Origin: Lacticaseibacillus sharpeae JCM 1186 = DSM 20505
GTDB lineage: Bacteria > Bacillota > Bacilli > Lactobacillales > Lactobacillaceae
Assembly (NCBI RefSeq): GCF_001436225.1
Contig: NZ_AYYO01000008.1
Span: 1-48,125, forward strand
Reading direction: 5' to 3'
Length of the DNA stretch: 48,125 bases
Positions 35,125-42,740 of this stretch are shown in pieces (position 1 is the stretch's first letter; every line of letters starts with the position of its first letter). Below the pieces are notes generated by a model, which saw only the letters and a list, made by a program, of their open reading frames with translations, did not search any database and was not told where the DNA came from. Both the position numbers and the translations under genes were made by a program.

Positions 35125-35727
35125 TTACGCGTTCTTTTCCTGCTCTTTAATCAATGCGTTGACGTAGACCACTCCGAGTAGCATATGATTATGCTGAAAA
35201 GCTACAGCATTGCCCATGTCACCATCGAATCCTAATGTGATTGAGGTCTGTCCCGCAAATTCTTGTGCCTTTTTTTGCCATTGGGCGTTGCTGTTTTTGC
35301 AGAAATATGCGAACTCTGTTTCGGCAATCGCTAAATCAGCCATTGCCTGGTTCATGCGCTCAATGTACGGCTGCGAACTATCCTTAGCCGACGCTGTGTA
35401 GTCCTTGTTCAATGCCCTGAATGCCGCACGTACGTCCCCACGTGGAATAGCTTCTAGGTCTTTGCGTGCCTCGTTGCGCACCCGTTCAAGGCGCACAACT
35501 TTGGTTTTTAACTCGTCACGCTGTTCAAGTGCATCCATGCTAACTTTGGCGCTGTTTGCCGTCTCCAGTGCCGTCTTGACCTCTGTCAGCTGTTTATCGA
35601 GGTCATGAACCAGTTTCCAGCCGTCAGTGAACGGCTTCAGCATCGTGTCTAAGCGGCTTTGATCGTCGTCCGTCCAGTCTGCAACGTCTTTGGTGTTCAT
35701 TGCGTCTAGTTGTTCTTTGATTGTCAT
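35125..35727 (-). CDS. Element protein with coiled-coil, function unknown
   Basis: The 200-residue protein is mostly charged helix. A long stretch (about 35-110) with heptad-like L, K and E residues suggests a coiled coil, and the C-terminal third (ITLGFDGDMGNAVAFQHNHMLLGVVYVN) is more globular. I do not recognise it. As the last gene of the minus-strand run, after the ArpU gene, it is where satellites and prophages often carry cargo. The start overlaps the preceding small gene (ATGA). Confidence 0.7.
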   Translation of the reverse strand: MTIKEQLDAMNTKDVADWTDDDQSRLDTMLKPFTDGWKLVHDLDKQLTEVKTALETANSAKVSMDALEQRDELKTKVVRLERVRNEARKDLEAIPRGDVRAAFRALNKDYTASAKDSSQPYIERMNQAMADLAIAETEFAYFCKNSNAQWQKKAQEFAGQTSITLGFDGDMGNAVAFQHNHMLLGVVYVNALIKEQEKNA

Positions 35728-35876
35728 AGTGCATTCTCCTTTGCTTTGAGCGCCTCCAGAAACTTGTTCCCAGAATCGGCGTCGGTCTTGTTTGCAGGTG
35801 TCTCCTGCTTCGTATTAGTCAAGCCCTCTGCGAAAATAGTAGCCATCGCTTTGGCTTGATCGTCAATTTTATTCAT
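35724..35876 (-). CDS. Small element protein (50 residues)
   Basis: The protein starts MNKIDDQAKAMATIFAEGL and ends LKAKENAL. A strong GGAGGTACAAC lies directly before the ATG, and the stop overlaps the next start by ATGA, so it is very likely translated and coupled to the 200-residue protein. It is hydrophilic, without any motif I know. Confidence 0.72.
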   Translation of the reverse strand: MNKIDDQAKAMATIFAEGLTNTKQETPANKTDADSGNKFLEALKAKENAL

Positions 35877-35892
35877 GTTGTACCTCCTTGGG

Positions 35893-35949
35893 TCACGAAT
35901 CCCGCCGCAATGGTTCAGGCTGTCCGCGTGGCCAAAATAGACTAATCAT
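35893..35949 (-). CDS. Possible tiny peptide (18 residues)
   Basis: The peptide would read MISLFWPRGQPEPLRRDS, with GAAAGGA about 10 bases before the ATG and the stop 17 bases before the next gene's start. It could be a leader or just chance; the evidence is only position and a ribosome site. Confidence 0.35.
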   Translation of the reverse strand: MISLFWPRGQPEPLRRDS

Positions 35950-35983
35950 GTGTGATTTTCCTTTCGCTTATACGGTTCCAAAC

Positions 35984-36430
35984 TCAGATACGTACAACAA
36001 TTTCGCCCCATTCCTTCGGCCACAAAACAGCCAATATACAGAGCGCCTGACGCCTGTATCTGAATGCCTGAGACGAACTGTAGCCAATCCGGTCAATTAC
36101 CATCTGAAACGTGCCCAGGGGCCGGCAGTAAGTCCAGTTGATAATGTCAGCGTATGGGTATTCATGGAACATCGTGCGCATGGTCTGTAATAAATCGTCC
36201 ACAATTTGCATTTTTTCCGCTGCGGTCATGGCATCAACTAGCCTAGTTTCGGCTACATTCGAATTAGAGCCTGCGCGGGGCATACCGTCCAGGTGCACCG
36301 TCCTTAAACCGTTGATTACTGATTCAGCTCGCCATTTTTGATAGTCAGAAATAGACTGTGCTGCCACCTTCGCTGTTTCTGCTTCATTCAGTCCAGCAGT
36401 CAAACTTTTATAAAGTGAATTTCTGGCCAT
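35984..36430 (-). CDS. ArpU-like late transcription regulator
   Basis: The 148-residue protein (MARNSLYKSLTAGLNEAE...) resembles ArpU/RinA-type regulators, which in Gram-positive phages turn on the late packaging and structural operon. The second half (INWTYCRPLGTFQMVIDRIGYSSSQAFRYRRQAL) has a helix-turn-helix look. I chose the ATG at 36430 with GGGAGG 7 bases before it. In prophages the terminase genes come next; here only three small genes and the attachment site follow. Confidence 0.75.
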   Translation of the reverse strand: MARNSLYKSLTAGLNEAETAKVAAQSISDYQKWRAESVINGLRTVHLDGMPRAGSNSNVAETRLVDAMTAAEKMQIVDDLLQTMRTMFHEYPYADIINWTYCRPLGTFQMVIDRIGYSSSQAFRYRRQALCILAVLWPKEWGEIVVRI

Positions 36431-36548
36431 GCGTTTGCCTCCCGTTTCTAACACACAAAGTCCCCGCCGTGATGATAGTCATAATTGACCGGCGGGGAGA
36501 TAGTTACATATTCAGCTTGTTGTTATTTAATCTTGATTCCATTTCACA

Positions 36549-37475
36549 TTACATCCCCAATAACCGCATTTGCTCGGCGTCGATTGGTTGCCCATACTGC
36601 TCTGTTAGGCGGATAACGTACTTGTCGCGGTGATCAAGTAGGCGGCGCGTTACACGTTCCCCGTAGCGTTCTATCAGCTTTGGCCATGGCTGGTTGGTCG
36701 TGATAATGCAATCGCGGTCACCCAAAGCGTAGGCCATTTCTGTAGCAAGGTTACGCGTGAATGGCGTGCTGTCCTCAGCGCCTAGATCGTCAATGACCAC
36801 TACGGCATTACTGTGCCAGGCCTTGCGAATGCGGTCGGCCTTCTTGCGCAGGTCTTGCGCGTCCTTGTTAATGCCTTGCTTGGTTGCGGCACAAAAATCT
36901 GGCCAGCTAACAAAGTACACTTTACGTCTAAATTCCGACTTCTTGGCAATGGCCTTTATCGTACCGTTAGCAATGTGCGACTTACCGGCACCAGTGTGGC
37001 CAAGAAGAATCATGTGGGTGATTTTGCCTGCGATAACATCAGCTACAAACGACTGCGCTAGTCTCAGAGCGTTACCTTGCTCCGGTGTTTCTGCCTTCCA
37101 GTTGTTCAGGTCGTTATCTCGCATACTCGATGTTGCATAGATTGAGTGGCCACGCATGAAGTTAGTGGCGTCGCTCCATCTGGCGCGCTTGGCCATGTCC
37201 TCGGTGGCGGTGGAATGACGGCCGGTTTTCTGCATGTAGGTCTGCAACACTGATCCGTCATCGTTGCGGTATGATCCTGGACACCCGAAAACACCTACAT
37301 TTGTGCATATGCCAGGACTCCAAGTGTCTCCGTCTGTGGTGACCTGATACAGGGGATGACCACACAGCGGACACGTGTCGTCCATTCTGCGGACGTGCTT
37401 CATGGCCCGTTGAACTTCAGCGGTCATCCAGCTTCCGGATTCATCTCCGGTTAGCCTTTCCATTCCGTTAGCCAT
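36549..37475 (-). CDS. DnaC/IstB-like helicase loader
   Basis: The 308-residue AAA+ ATPase probably loads the host replicative helicase at the element origin. An N-terminal zinc-finger-like region (CPLCGHPL...CTNVGVFGCPG, about 30-60) is followed by Walker A LLGHTGAGKSH (about 155) and Walker B VVVIDDLGAED (about 215), then an arginine-finger region. The ATG at 37475 (MANGMERL) overlaps the initiator stop by 8 bases and has CCGGAGGCGAAGCGC before it, so the two are coupled. Confidence 0.88.
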   Translation of the reverse strand: MANGMERLTGDESGSWMTAEVQRAMKHVRRMDDTCPLCGHPLYQVTTDGDTWSPGICTNVGVFGCPGSYRNDDGSVLQTYMQKTGRHSTATEDMAKRARWSDATNFMRGHSIYATSSMRDNDLNNWKAETPEQGNALRLAQSFVADVIAGKITHMILLGHTGAGKSHIANGTIKAIAKKSEFRRKVYFVSWPDFCAATKQGINKDAQDLRKKADRIRKAWHSNAVVVIDDLGAEDSTPFTRNLATEMAYALGDRDCIITTNQPWPKLIERYGERVTRRLLDHRDKYVIRLTEQYGQPIDAEQMRLLGM

Positions 37476-38607
37476 GCGCTTCGCCTCCGGTCTGTTTGGC
37501 CTTGGCTGCATCCTCAGCGGCGTACCTCGCATCAATGGCATCCCAGTCCGAGTCATGATAAACCTCACTACGGAGATCTGTGGGCCGGTTGTGGCCACGC
37601 GCCGGGGATGACTGTGATGCAGCACGCTGTTGTTCGCTTGCCTTGACTGCTGCCACATTGGTGAGGCGTTTGGATTCCCAATTATGGAGTATGCCGTTCA
37701 GATAACCGTAGTTGGTGTGACCGGCGTCTATTGCCGTTTCCATCCCCAGAATTAGCAATGCGGCTGCATCATCGGAACTGCTGCCAATGGCCTGAAAGTC
37801 GTCACGCCAGTTGCGTAGCTTGTCAGCAGTGAGGGGAGCAAGTGCCCCGAATCCTTGTTCCTGCCAGAATTGAGTTACCTGGTGGAATGAATGCGATTCA
37901 GTTACTTGCCCTTTGACGACGACCGACGACGCTTTTTCTTTTGGTTCTTGGTTGTCGTCGTCGTAGTCGGCGACAACCTTGTTGTTTCTTGTTGTTAATT
38001 CTTTTTGATTATTCTTACTGTTGTTCTTTCTTAGTCGGCCCTTAACGGCGTGCCGTAAACCGGCATCCGGTGAGAATGCCTTCATATCAACGTTTGTCTT
38101 TTTAGAACGCTGTGGTACCGGGCTTTTCACCGCGTGCCGGTTTTGGGCATCCGGTGAGAGTGCCGTTGTATCAGCGTTTACGTTTTCGGAACGTTGCGAT
38201 ACTGGGCTTTTCACCGCGTGCCGGTTTTGGCTATCCGGTGAGAGTGCCGTTATATCAGCGTTTGCGTTTTCCGAATGCTGTGGTGCCAGGCTTTTCACCG
38301 CGTGCCGGTTTTGGGCGTCCGGTACACCGTACACATTCCAGACGGTTTCACCCATTCGGCCACCCGAGACTCTTGGCTGCTGTTTAACTACATATCCGGC
38401 AGCGATTAGTTCGTTAACAGCTGAGCGAATTGCCTTTTCACCATCAGGGAAATGCTTGGCTATTTCGGCAGTATAGAATTGCCATTCACCGCTCATAGAA
38501 AGCATGTATCCCAGCAAACCATGCGCTTTTAGGCTTAATCGTTCATCGCGCAATGTTGCATTCATGATGGAGGTGAATGGTTGAACAACTGTGTTAAACA
38601 CGGGCAT
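37468..38607 (-). CDS. Replication initiator with wHTH and DnaD-like domain
   Basis: The 379-residue protein has a winged-helix N terminus (about 1-95, LSLKAHGLLGYMLS, EKAIRSAVNELIAAGYV). The middle has three and a half tandem 28-residue repeats (about 96-190, each with NRHAVKS). An Asn/Lys-rich stretch and a DnaD-like C-terminal domain (about 235-310, FWQEQGFGALAPLTADKL, YLNGILHNW) follow. It probably binds the in-gene repeats, melts the adjacent AT-rich DNA, and hands over to the DnaC-like loader. The repeat number may vary between isolates. Confidence 0.82.
   Translation of the reverse strand: MPVFNTVVQPFTSIMNATLRDERLSLKAHGLLGYMLSMSGEWQFYTAEIAKHFPDGEKAIRSAVNELIAAGYVVKQQPRVSGGRMGETVWNVYGVPDAQNRHAVKSLAPQHSENANADITALSPDSQNRHAVKSPVSQRSENVNADTTALSPDAQNRHAVKSPVPQRSKKTNVDMKAFSPDAGLRHAVKGRLRKNNSKNNQKELTTRNNKVVADYDDDNQEPKEKASSVVVKGQVTESHSFHQVTQFWQEQGFGALAPLTADKLRNWRDDFQAIGSSSDDAAALLILGMETAIDAGHTNYGYLNGILHNWESKRLTNVAAVKASEQQRAASQSSPARGHNRPTDLRSEVYHDSDWDAIDARYAAEDAAKAKQTGGEAHG
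37975..38035. other. AT-rich stretch beside the initiator repeats (possible unwinding element)
   Basis: This 60-base stretch is far richer in A and T than its surroundings and codes for the Asn/Lys/Gln-rich part of the initiator. It abuts the 84-base repeats, as the unwinding element abuts the iterons in lambda-type origins. Confidence 0.5.
38037..38372. repeat. 84-base tandem repeats inside the initiator gene (possible origin)
   Basis: Repeat units begin at 38037 (degenerate), 38121, 38205 and 38289, exactly 84 bases apart. Units 2-4 share TTTTCACCGCGTGCCGGTTT, and all keep the reading frame (28 codons). Identity is high at DNA level, including silent positions, which favours a DNA-binding role over a purely protein one. 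Confidence 0.75.
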
Positions 38608-38815
38608 TGTTGGCCTCCTCCCATTGATCTCGAATTTTCGAACGACGCGCCCAGATGCTGTTAATCGTGCGGCCTAGCCGTTCAGCAATTACCTTATCGG
38701 GTTCGGTTTGGTTTAGCACCATCAGTTGCCGGTCTAATTCCGGTGTCCAAGGGTTACCGTAGTTTGGTGCGAACGTCGCGCGCTTAACATTTTGACTGTG
38801 CCTAATCCTTAGCAT
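38594..38815 (-). CDS. Small Myb/SANT-like DNA-binding protein
   Basis: The 73-residue basic protein contains a Myb/SANT-like or sigma-type HTH (WTPELDRQLMVLN, DKVIAERLGRTINSIWARRSKI, about 23-62). It may regulate the replication genes. Its start overlaps the preceding gene by 14 bases and its end overlaps the initiator by 14 bases, a tightly packed phage-style layout. Confidence 0.7.
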   Translation of the reverse strand: MLRIRHSQNVKRATFAPNYGNPWTPELDRQLMVLNQTEPDKVIAERLGRTINSIWARRSKIRDQWEEANNARV

Positions 38816-39515
38816 GTTGCGCCTCCTTGCCGGTGGCCAACATGTCCCTGGTCTTTTCCTGCTGCTGCGCGAGCATGTCCAGCACGTGTAGCAACAACAG
38901 GTTCATACCCGTGAAGTGCACTGCGGTCTTACGTCCCAGGTCGGTTAGCTGGTTGTTAGTCAGCTCCGCAACGCTTGCAGGAGGATTAAAGGTGCTTAAC
39001 TCATCCAGTGCCACCATCAGCATATGCATGATGTTGGAACCCTGCTCTGTAAGATCTAGAACTGCATCCTGGTTATTGGGGGATGCAGGTGATTCAGTGG
39101 CCTTACTGTGTGGTGCGTCGTCGACAATCGACAACCCCGCCACGCTATCCGGGTTGACGCCGGTCGTTCCTTCTCTGAAGGTGGTAACAAGTTCCAACTT
39201 TCCAGCCGAATCCGTTTCAATTCCTGCAAGATGACTACCGTGCTTCTTGTCTAGGTAAACTGCTTCCGTGATGGTGTTCAGTAACTCTAGTAGATTGTCC
39301 ATGATGTTAGCTGCATTGATTACTGCTGCCGTCATTTTGGGGTGTTCTTCGCGCAGAGTTAATGAACTTGCGGTTGTGGCCGGCATTGAATCCTCTGACA
39401 AGGCGTTTTCTAGTTCGCCGATGCTATCCATTAGCGTGTAAGTGAACTGACGTGCGGTCTTTAAATTAGCTGTAATCAATGCTAGTTGCTGTTGTTCTTG
39501 TTCGTTTACAATCAT
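38802..39515 (-). CDS. Element protein, function unknown (237 residues)
   Basis: The protein is soluble and acidic, mostly helical, with repeated leucines in two blocks (about 10-35 and 75-105) and at the C terminus (about 200-230), so it may self-associate. I do not recognise the family. It overlaps its neighbours on both sides (ATGA with the upstream small gene), which places it in one translated unit. Confidence 0.68.
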   Translation of the reverse strand: MIVNEQEQQQLALITANLKTARQFTYTLMDSIGELENALSEDSMPATTASSLTLREEHPKMTAAVINAANIMDNLLELLNTITEAVYLDKKHGSHLAGIETDSAGKLELVTTFREGTTGVNPDSVAGLSIVDDAPHSKATESPASPNNQDAVLDLTEQGSNIMHMLMVALDELSTFNPPASVAELTNNQLTDLGRKTAVHFTGMNLLLLHVLDMLAQQQEKTRDMLATGKEAQHAKD

Positions 39516-39634
39516 TTTTCGGATCCTCGTTCTCTCTCATCATCCACGGCCAGCACCTCCCGCCAGTGAGCTACTAACAACCCACAGAGGAACATGACGG
39601 CTCCAAACGCCAACGCTCGCCAAAGTTCAATCAT
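39512..39634 (-). CDS. Single-helix membrane peptide (40 residues)
   Basis: MIELWRALAFGAVMFLCGLL begins the protein. One membrane segment (about 5-22) is followed by a charged tail (AVDDERERGSEK). The ATG at 39634 has GGAGGTGC about 4 bases before it, and the stop overlaps the next start (ATGA). The function is unknown; small phage membrane peptides include exclusion proteins, but nothing here shows that. Confidence 0.62.
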   Translation of the reverse strand: MIELWRALAFGAVMFLCGLLVAHWREVLAVDDERERGSEK

Positions 39635-40019
39635 GCTGCACCTCCTGCGAGTGAGAGAACGTAGCATTAAGCAACTCAATGAACGTGTCGACGTGTGCCG
39701 CTTCCCAATCGTTGGCCACAATTGGGAATGCGTTCTTTTTGGCCGCCAACTCGTTGCCGTTGGTGTCAGTACAGTGAATAACTGTTGTACCGCCAGTGCA
39801 TTCCGCCCAAGCCAGAAACGGTAACACTGCCCTAGTTAGTTGGCGGGGGAGAATGTCCCGATACTTGTCCCGCATCTGTTCGCGGGTGTCTGCCAATACG
39901 GGAAGCATTGGATCATTACCCGAACGCTGGATAACGTAATCCATTCTTGCTAACCAACCTTGCACGGTGTCGCCATCGCGCGGGGTGATTAATGTTCTTA
40001 GTTCGTTATTACTTAGCAT
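39627..40019 (-). CDS. Element protein, function unknown (130 residues)
   Basis: The soluble protein starts MLSNNELRTLITPRDGDTVQ and has no motif I recognise. It overlaps the membrane peptide gene by 8 bases. The upstream stretch 40020-40124 holds no gene that I can support. Confidence 0.65.
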   Translation of the reverse strand: MLSNNELRTLITPRDGDTVQGWLARMDYVIQRSGNDPMLPVLADTREQMRDKYRDILPRQLTRAVLPFLAWAECTGGTTVIHCTDTNGNELAAKKNAFPIVANDWEAAHVDTFIELLNATFSHSQEVQHD

Positions 40020-40124
40020 TGCTTAACCCCCTGTTAATTTGTCTTAGGGTTCAGTACACTAAACATGTTGGGTATTCAGCATACTGAACCTACTGGCCTT
40101 GTCCGCATTGCCGTGCGGGTAAGG

Positions 40125-40409
40125 CTATTTTTGTTCTTCCAAGTCATCGACCAACTGCTTAATTATGTCGATGCTGTTGGCCACGGCTCCAGAAACACCC
40201 CAAATGAAATCACCTTGGGCGGTGGCCACCGCCACTAGTTCGGCGCGTGTGCTCTCTGTGTGGTTGTTCTGGTAGATTGTGGCCGTGTTGCGTATCTTCG
40301 TTGCTGCCTTGGTCTGGTCGGCCGTGTAGCCTTCCAGACTGTTCAGCAGGTTGCGAATTGAGGCCAATGTGCACGCCATTCTTAGCGTCTGTTCTTTGGT
40401 TCTTGTCAT
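40125..40409 (-). CDS. Element protein, function unknown (94 residues)
   Basis: The protein is helical and acidic (MTRTKEQTLRMACTLASIRN...VDDLEEQK). It follows the 41-residue gene by a few bases, with AAAGGGACTAGCAGC before its ATG, so it belongs to the same early operon. I do not recognise it. Confidence 0.65.
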   Translation of the reverse strand: MTRTKEQTLRMACTLASIRNLLNSLEGYTADQTKAATKIRNTATIYQNNHTESTRAELVAVATAQGDFIWGVSGAVANSIDIIKQLVDDLEEQK

Positions 40410-40413
40410 GCTG

Positions 40414-40539
40414 CTAGTCCCTTTCTGCTTGCTGTATGTGCTCCGTAGCTATCTGCTGCGGGGTGTTTCTGTATGTTGGGGATGGTTGCCATCCCCGTGA
40501 AGAATCATGAATACGGCCGCCCCAGTCGTGTTTATTCAT
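40414..40539 (-). CDS. Small element protein (41 residues)
   Basis: The protein starts MNKHDWGGRIHDSS and ends HIQQAERD. Its start overlaps the stop of the HTH gene by 8 bases and its stop lies 4 bases before the next gene, so it fits the operon exactly. Part of it is encoded by the 15-base repeat that recurs at 43158-43172. The function is unknown. Confidence 0.55.
   Translation of the reverse strand: MNKHDWGGRIHDSSRGWQPSPTYRNTPQQIATEHIQQAERD
40511..40525. repeat. 15-base repeat, copy 1
   Basis: ATACGGCCGCCCCAG, identical to 43158-43172. Copy 1 sits between arms CATGAATA and TATTCATG of an inverted repeat. The role is unknown. Confidence 0.5.
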
Positions 40540-40804
40540 GCTCTTTTATGAACTCCAGTAGTTCCGTTTTCCGCACCCGCTTGAGCTTCGGGGAAAAGGT
40601 GGCCACCCGTAAACCCGCGTTGATGAATTGCGCCTTGAACGTGGTTACTGTGCACCCGACGAACGCCGCTGCGTCCTCGATGCTCAGCAGTTCCGCGTAT
40701 TGGTACCGCTTGGCTGCGTTGGCGAACGCCTCGGCTGCTACGACCTGCATCTGCTTGGTAATGTCATCGGCTGGAACTTCAATGGCTACTTGCATCTGTG
40801 TCAC
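40532..40804 (-). CDS. HTH protein, excisionase-like
   Basis: The 90-residue protein has a C-terminal helix-turn-helix of the type in excisionases and MerR-like phage proteins (SIEDAAAFVGCTVTTFKAQFI, then VRKTELLEFIKEHE). It could direct excision with the integrase or regulate the early operon. AAAGGAAGTGACACAG precedes the ATG. It is the first gene after the promoter at 40859-40887. Confidence 0.72.
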   Translation of the reverse strand: MTQMQVAIEVPADDITKQMQVVAAEAFANAAKRYQYAELLSIEDAAAFVGCTVTTFKAQFINAGLRVATFSPKLKRVRKTELLEFIKEHE

Positions 40805-40858
40805 TTCCTTTCGTGGCGCTCTCGTCGCCTGTGAGGCTCTCTGACCATCAGACGTATA

Positions 40859-40887
40859 ATTACACCGACCAAGGGGGAGAGGTCTAA
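40859..40887 (-). promoter_or_regulatory. Promoter of the element's early operon
   Basis: On the minus strand TTAGAC (40882-40887), a 17-base spacer and TGTAAT (40859-40864). Just upstream, CCCTG-CAATA-CAGGG followed by CAAAATT (40890-40911) could weakly end the previous gene. Confidence 0.5.
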
Positions 40888-40914
40888 TTTTGCCCTGTAT
40901 TGCAGGGAAAAAAG

Positions 40915-41193
40915 TTACAATTTTTGCATTCTAGCGGTCTTCAGCCTGTTCAGGTGTTCGGTACGTTGATCATGTGTTAACTTCTTTGGCTTGTTTCTGA
41001 GTATCACGGTGCCGGTAATTACACCCTCCAGAACAGTTACGTGTCCCGATGAATCAAGTTCGCACCGTGATGCATCGACTAGTGACCGCCATTTCTTGTT
41101 ATCCGCGGGAACATCTGAGTAGTAATACCATCTGTCCAACTCGAAATCTCGCCGAATAATAGTTTCTTGTTCCTCACGGGGATGCACCGCCAT
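40915..41193 (-). CDS. Element protein, function unknown (92 residues)
   Basis: The protein starts MAVHPREEQETIIRRDFELD, is soluble, and has a basic C terminus (KPKKLTHDQRTEHLNRLKTARMQKL). I chose the ATG at 41193 with GGAGGTGAGCAT before it. I do not recognise it. The first lines of its upstream region are repeated, in decayed form, at 41571-41600. Confidence 0.65.
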   Translation of the reverse strand: MAVHPREEQETIIRRDFELDRWYYYSDVPADNKKWRSLVDASRCELDSSGHVTVLEGVITGTVILRNKPKKLTHDQRTEHLNRLKTARMQKL

Positions 41194-41723
41194 ATGCTCA
41201 CCTCCTTCAACGCTATAAGTACGAACCATGCTAGGAAAATATCTATCATTTTTTCAAAAAAGTTCGATTTATAACGATTTCTGCACGATCACCTCGTAAC
41301 TACCTGATATTACTGGCCTCAGTGCCTTAATCGAATACAGGCCGATGGGGAGTAGTCAGGTCAATCATTGCCCGTTTTGTGCTTGTGATTTGTGATGCAT
41401 ACCCTATGCGGCTCAATCCCGTATTTATCTCTTTGGTCGGTTGGGATTTTTGGTTAGGCCCGCCAGCTAACTCGGGGATGGTCGTGCCCCTAGAACTTCA
41501 AAAATCAGTAATGCAGAGTTTTGTGTTGCCACGCAAAATTCTGTGGATCTCGCTGTTAGCCTCGTCATCTCCTTCCAGCACTATAAGTACGTGCACAATC
41601 CGAAAAATATATATGAATCGCAAAAATAATTGGCAATTTTTGATTATTTGAACACGTAACTTCACATTGTTGCCCAGTATGGTCATGCTCCGGAACAATC
41701 ATTTGCGGTTCATTTGTTAATCG
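41194..41723. other. 530-base stretch without a supported gene
   Basis: It holds an imperfect direct repeat: CTCCTTCAACGCTATAAGTA at 41201-41220 and a related stretch with CTATAAGTACG near 41580-41590. This suggests a duplicated promoter/ribosome-site region whose gene has decayed. Short open frames here lack ribosome sites. Confidence 0.5.
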
Positions 41724-42377
41724 TTAGGACGTGGCCACCGCGTTCATGGCCAACACGGCGGCCTTTATTTGCTCGTAGGTCTGGCCAATATCCATCAGCG
41801 CAATGGTCCCGCGTTCTAACCGCTGGTAGTCGGCTTGCTCAGCTGCGGTGTACAGGTCAGCGGCAGGGGCCTTAGTCCCGGCAGCACGTTCCTGCCTGAG
41901 TTGCTTCACATTCATCCCCGTAGTGGCCTTACACAGCAGGTCAGTGAATTGCTTGTAACTCCACTGGTTGCGGTGTGGCCACGCCTGAATGGAATCGGTC
42001 AGCATCCTGCGCGTCTTGCGTTCAATGCTGCGGTATGCCCGTCGTGTGGCCAGCTCCTCACGTTGTGTAAAAAACTGCCGAACTAATTCTTTTTTGAATC
42101 GACGAACGGGCGGCGTGTTGGCCAGATAAGTAATCAGCAACGCAGCTTGTTCTTCGTTCAATTTGTAGTTTTTGTGCGGTCGTCCGCCTTTAGATCCCTT
42201 AGGAGGTTTCGGCACATCAAATGCCAAAACTCCAAACTCTGAAAGGTCGGCTCCGTGGCGACGAACCATCTGTCGAACGGCATGGGCTTCTACTTGTCCA
42301 TACTTGGCGATAATGTCCGTCGTTGTGTATGTGTCGGCCTTGGTGGTTGCTCCGTCAAGGAATACCAGAATATCCAT
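41724..42377 (-). CDS. Rha-family phage regulatory protein
   Basis: The 217-residue protein carries the Rha domain (HAVRQMVRRHGADLSEFGVL, then GRPHKNYKLNEEQAALLITYLANT and RFKKELVRQFF, about 30-120), which is found in phage regulators that interfere with or react to infection. The C-terminal part is helical. I chose the second ATG (42377, MDILVFLDG) because it stands 6 bases after AGGGGG; the earlier ATG at 42383 is too close to it. It lies just after the Cro-like gene. Confidence 0.85.
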   Translation of the reverse strand: MDILVFLDGATTKADTYTTTDIIAKYGQVEAHAVRQMVRRHGADLSEFGVLAFDVPKPPKGSKGGRPHKNYKLNEEQAALLITYLANTPPVRRFKKELVRQFFTQREELATRRAYRSIERKTRRMLTDSIQAWPHRNQWSYKQFTDLLCKATTGMNVKQLRQERAAGTKAPAADLYTAAEQADYQRLERGTIALMDIGQTYEQIKAAVLAMNAVATS

Positions 42378-42387
42378 GTTCATCCCC

Positions 42388-42591
42388 CTAGATCTTCGTG
42401 TACAGCCATGCGTTTAGCTTGGCAATCGTGGAAGGAAACACCCGAATTTCAGTATCAGCCGCCAGAATGTTATCCAATGTCCACCGGCTAACCCCAGACT
42501 GTCGTGAAAGCTCTAAAACACTAATGTTTTCATCTCCGCGCTTTCTTCGTAGAGCATGAATGAAGTCGGTTGAAATTGTTGTTTTTGTCAT
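42388..42591 (-). CDS. Cro-like HTH repressor
   Basis: The 67-residue protein is one XRE-type helix-turn-helix (NISVLELSRQSGVSRWTLDN). It is transcribed divergently from the CI-like gene over three shared operators, so it is the lytic-side regulator. GGGGGGTAAAT lies before the ATG. Confidence 0.85.
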   Translation of the reverse strand: MTKTTISTDFIHALRRKRGDENISVLELSRQSGVSRWTLDNILAADTEIRVFPSTIAKLNAWLYTKI

Positions 42592-42611
42592 ATTTACCCC
42601 CCTTGCTTACG

Positions 42612-42688
42612 TCTAAAAAACTTAGATAACACAAAGTACAATATATCTAAATTTCTTAGATGTCAATGAAATATCTAAAAAAATTAGA
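42612..42688. promoter_or_regulatory. Switch region: three operators and divergent promoters
   Basis: Three copies of TCTAA-N5-TTAGA lie at 42612-42626, 42646-42660 and 42674-42688. The Cro-side promoter on the minus strand is TTGACA (42661-42666), 17 bases, TATTGT (42638-42643), with the middle operator inside its spacer. The repressor-side promoter on the plus strand has -10 TACAAT (42708-42713) and its -35 region in the third operator. This is the logic of a lambda-type switch. Confidence 0.85.
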
Positions 42689-42740
42689 TTTACCTTGGGT
42701 GCGGTGCTACAATTGTGAGCATGAAGGGAGGAGACTTAAA

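Noticed and set aside
38037-38372. CRISPR-like array
   Set aside because: The repeats are contiguous 84-base units without spacers, keep one reading frame and lie inside the initiator gene.
41498-41698. A 66-codon minus-strand frame between the Rha gene and the 92-residue gene
   Set aside because: No ribosome site is present, and its composition looks like decayed intergenic DNA.
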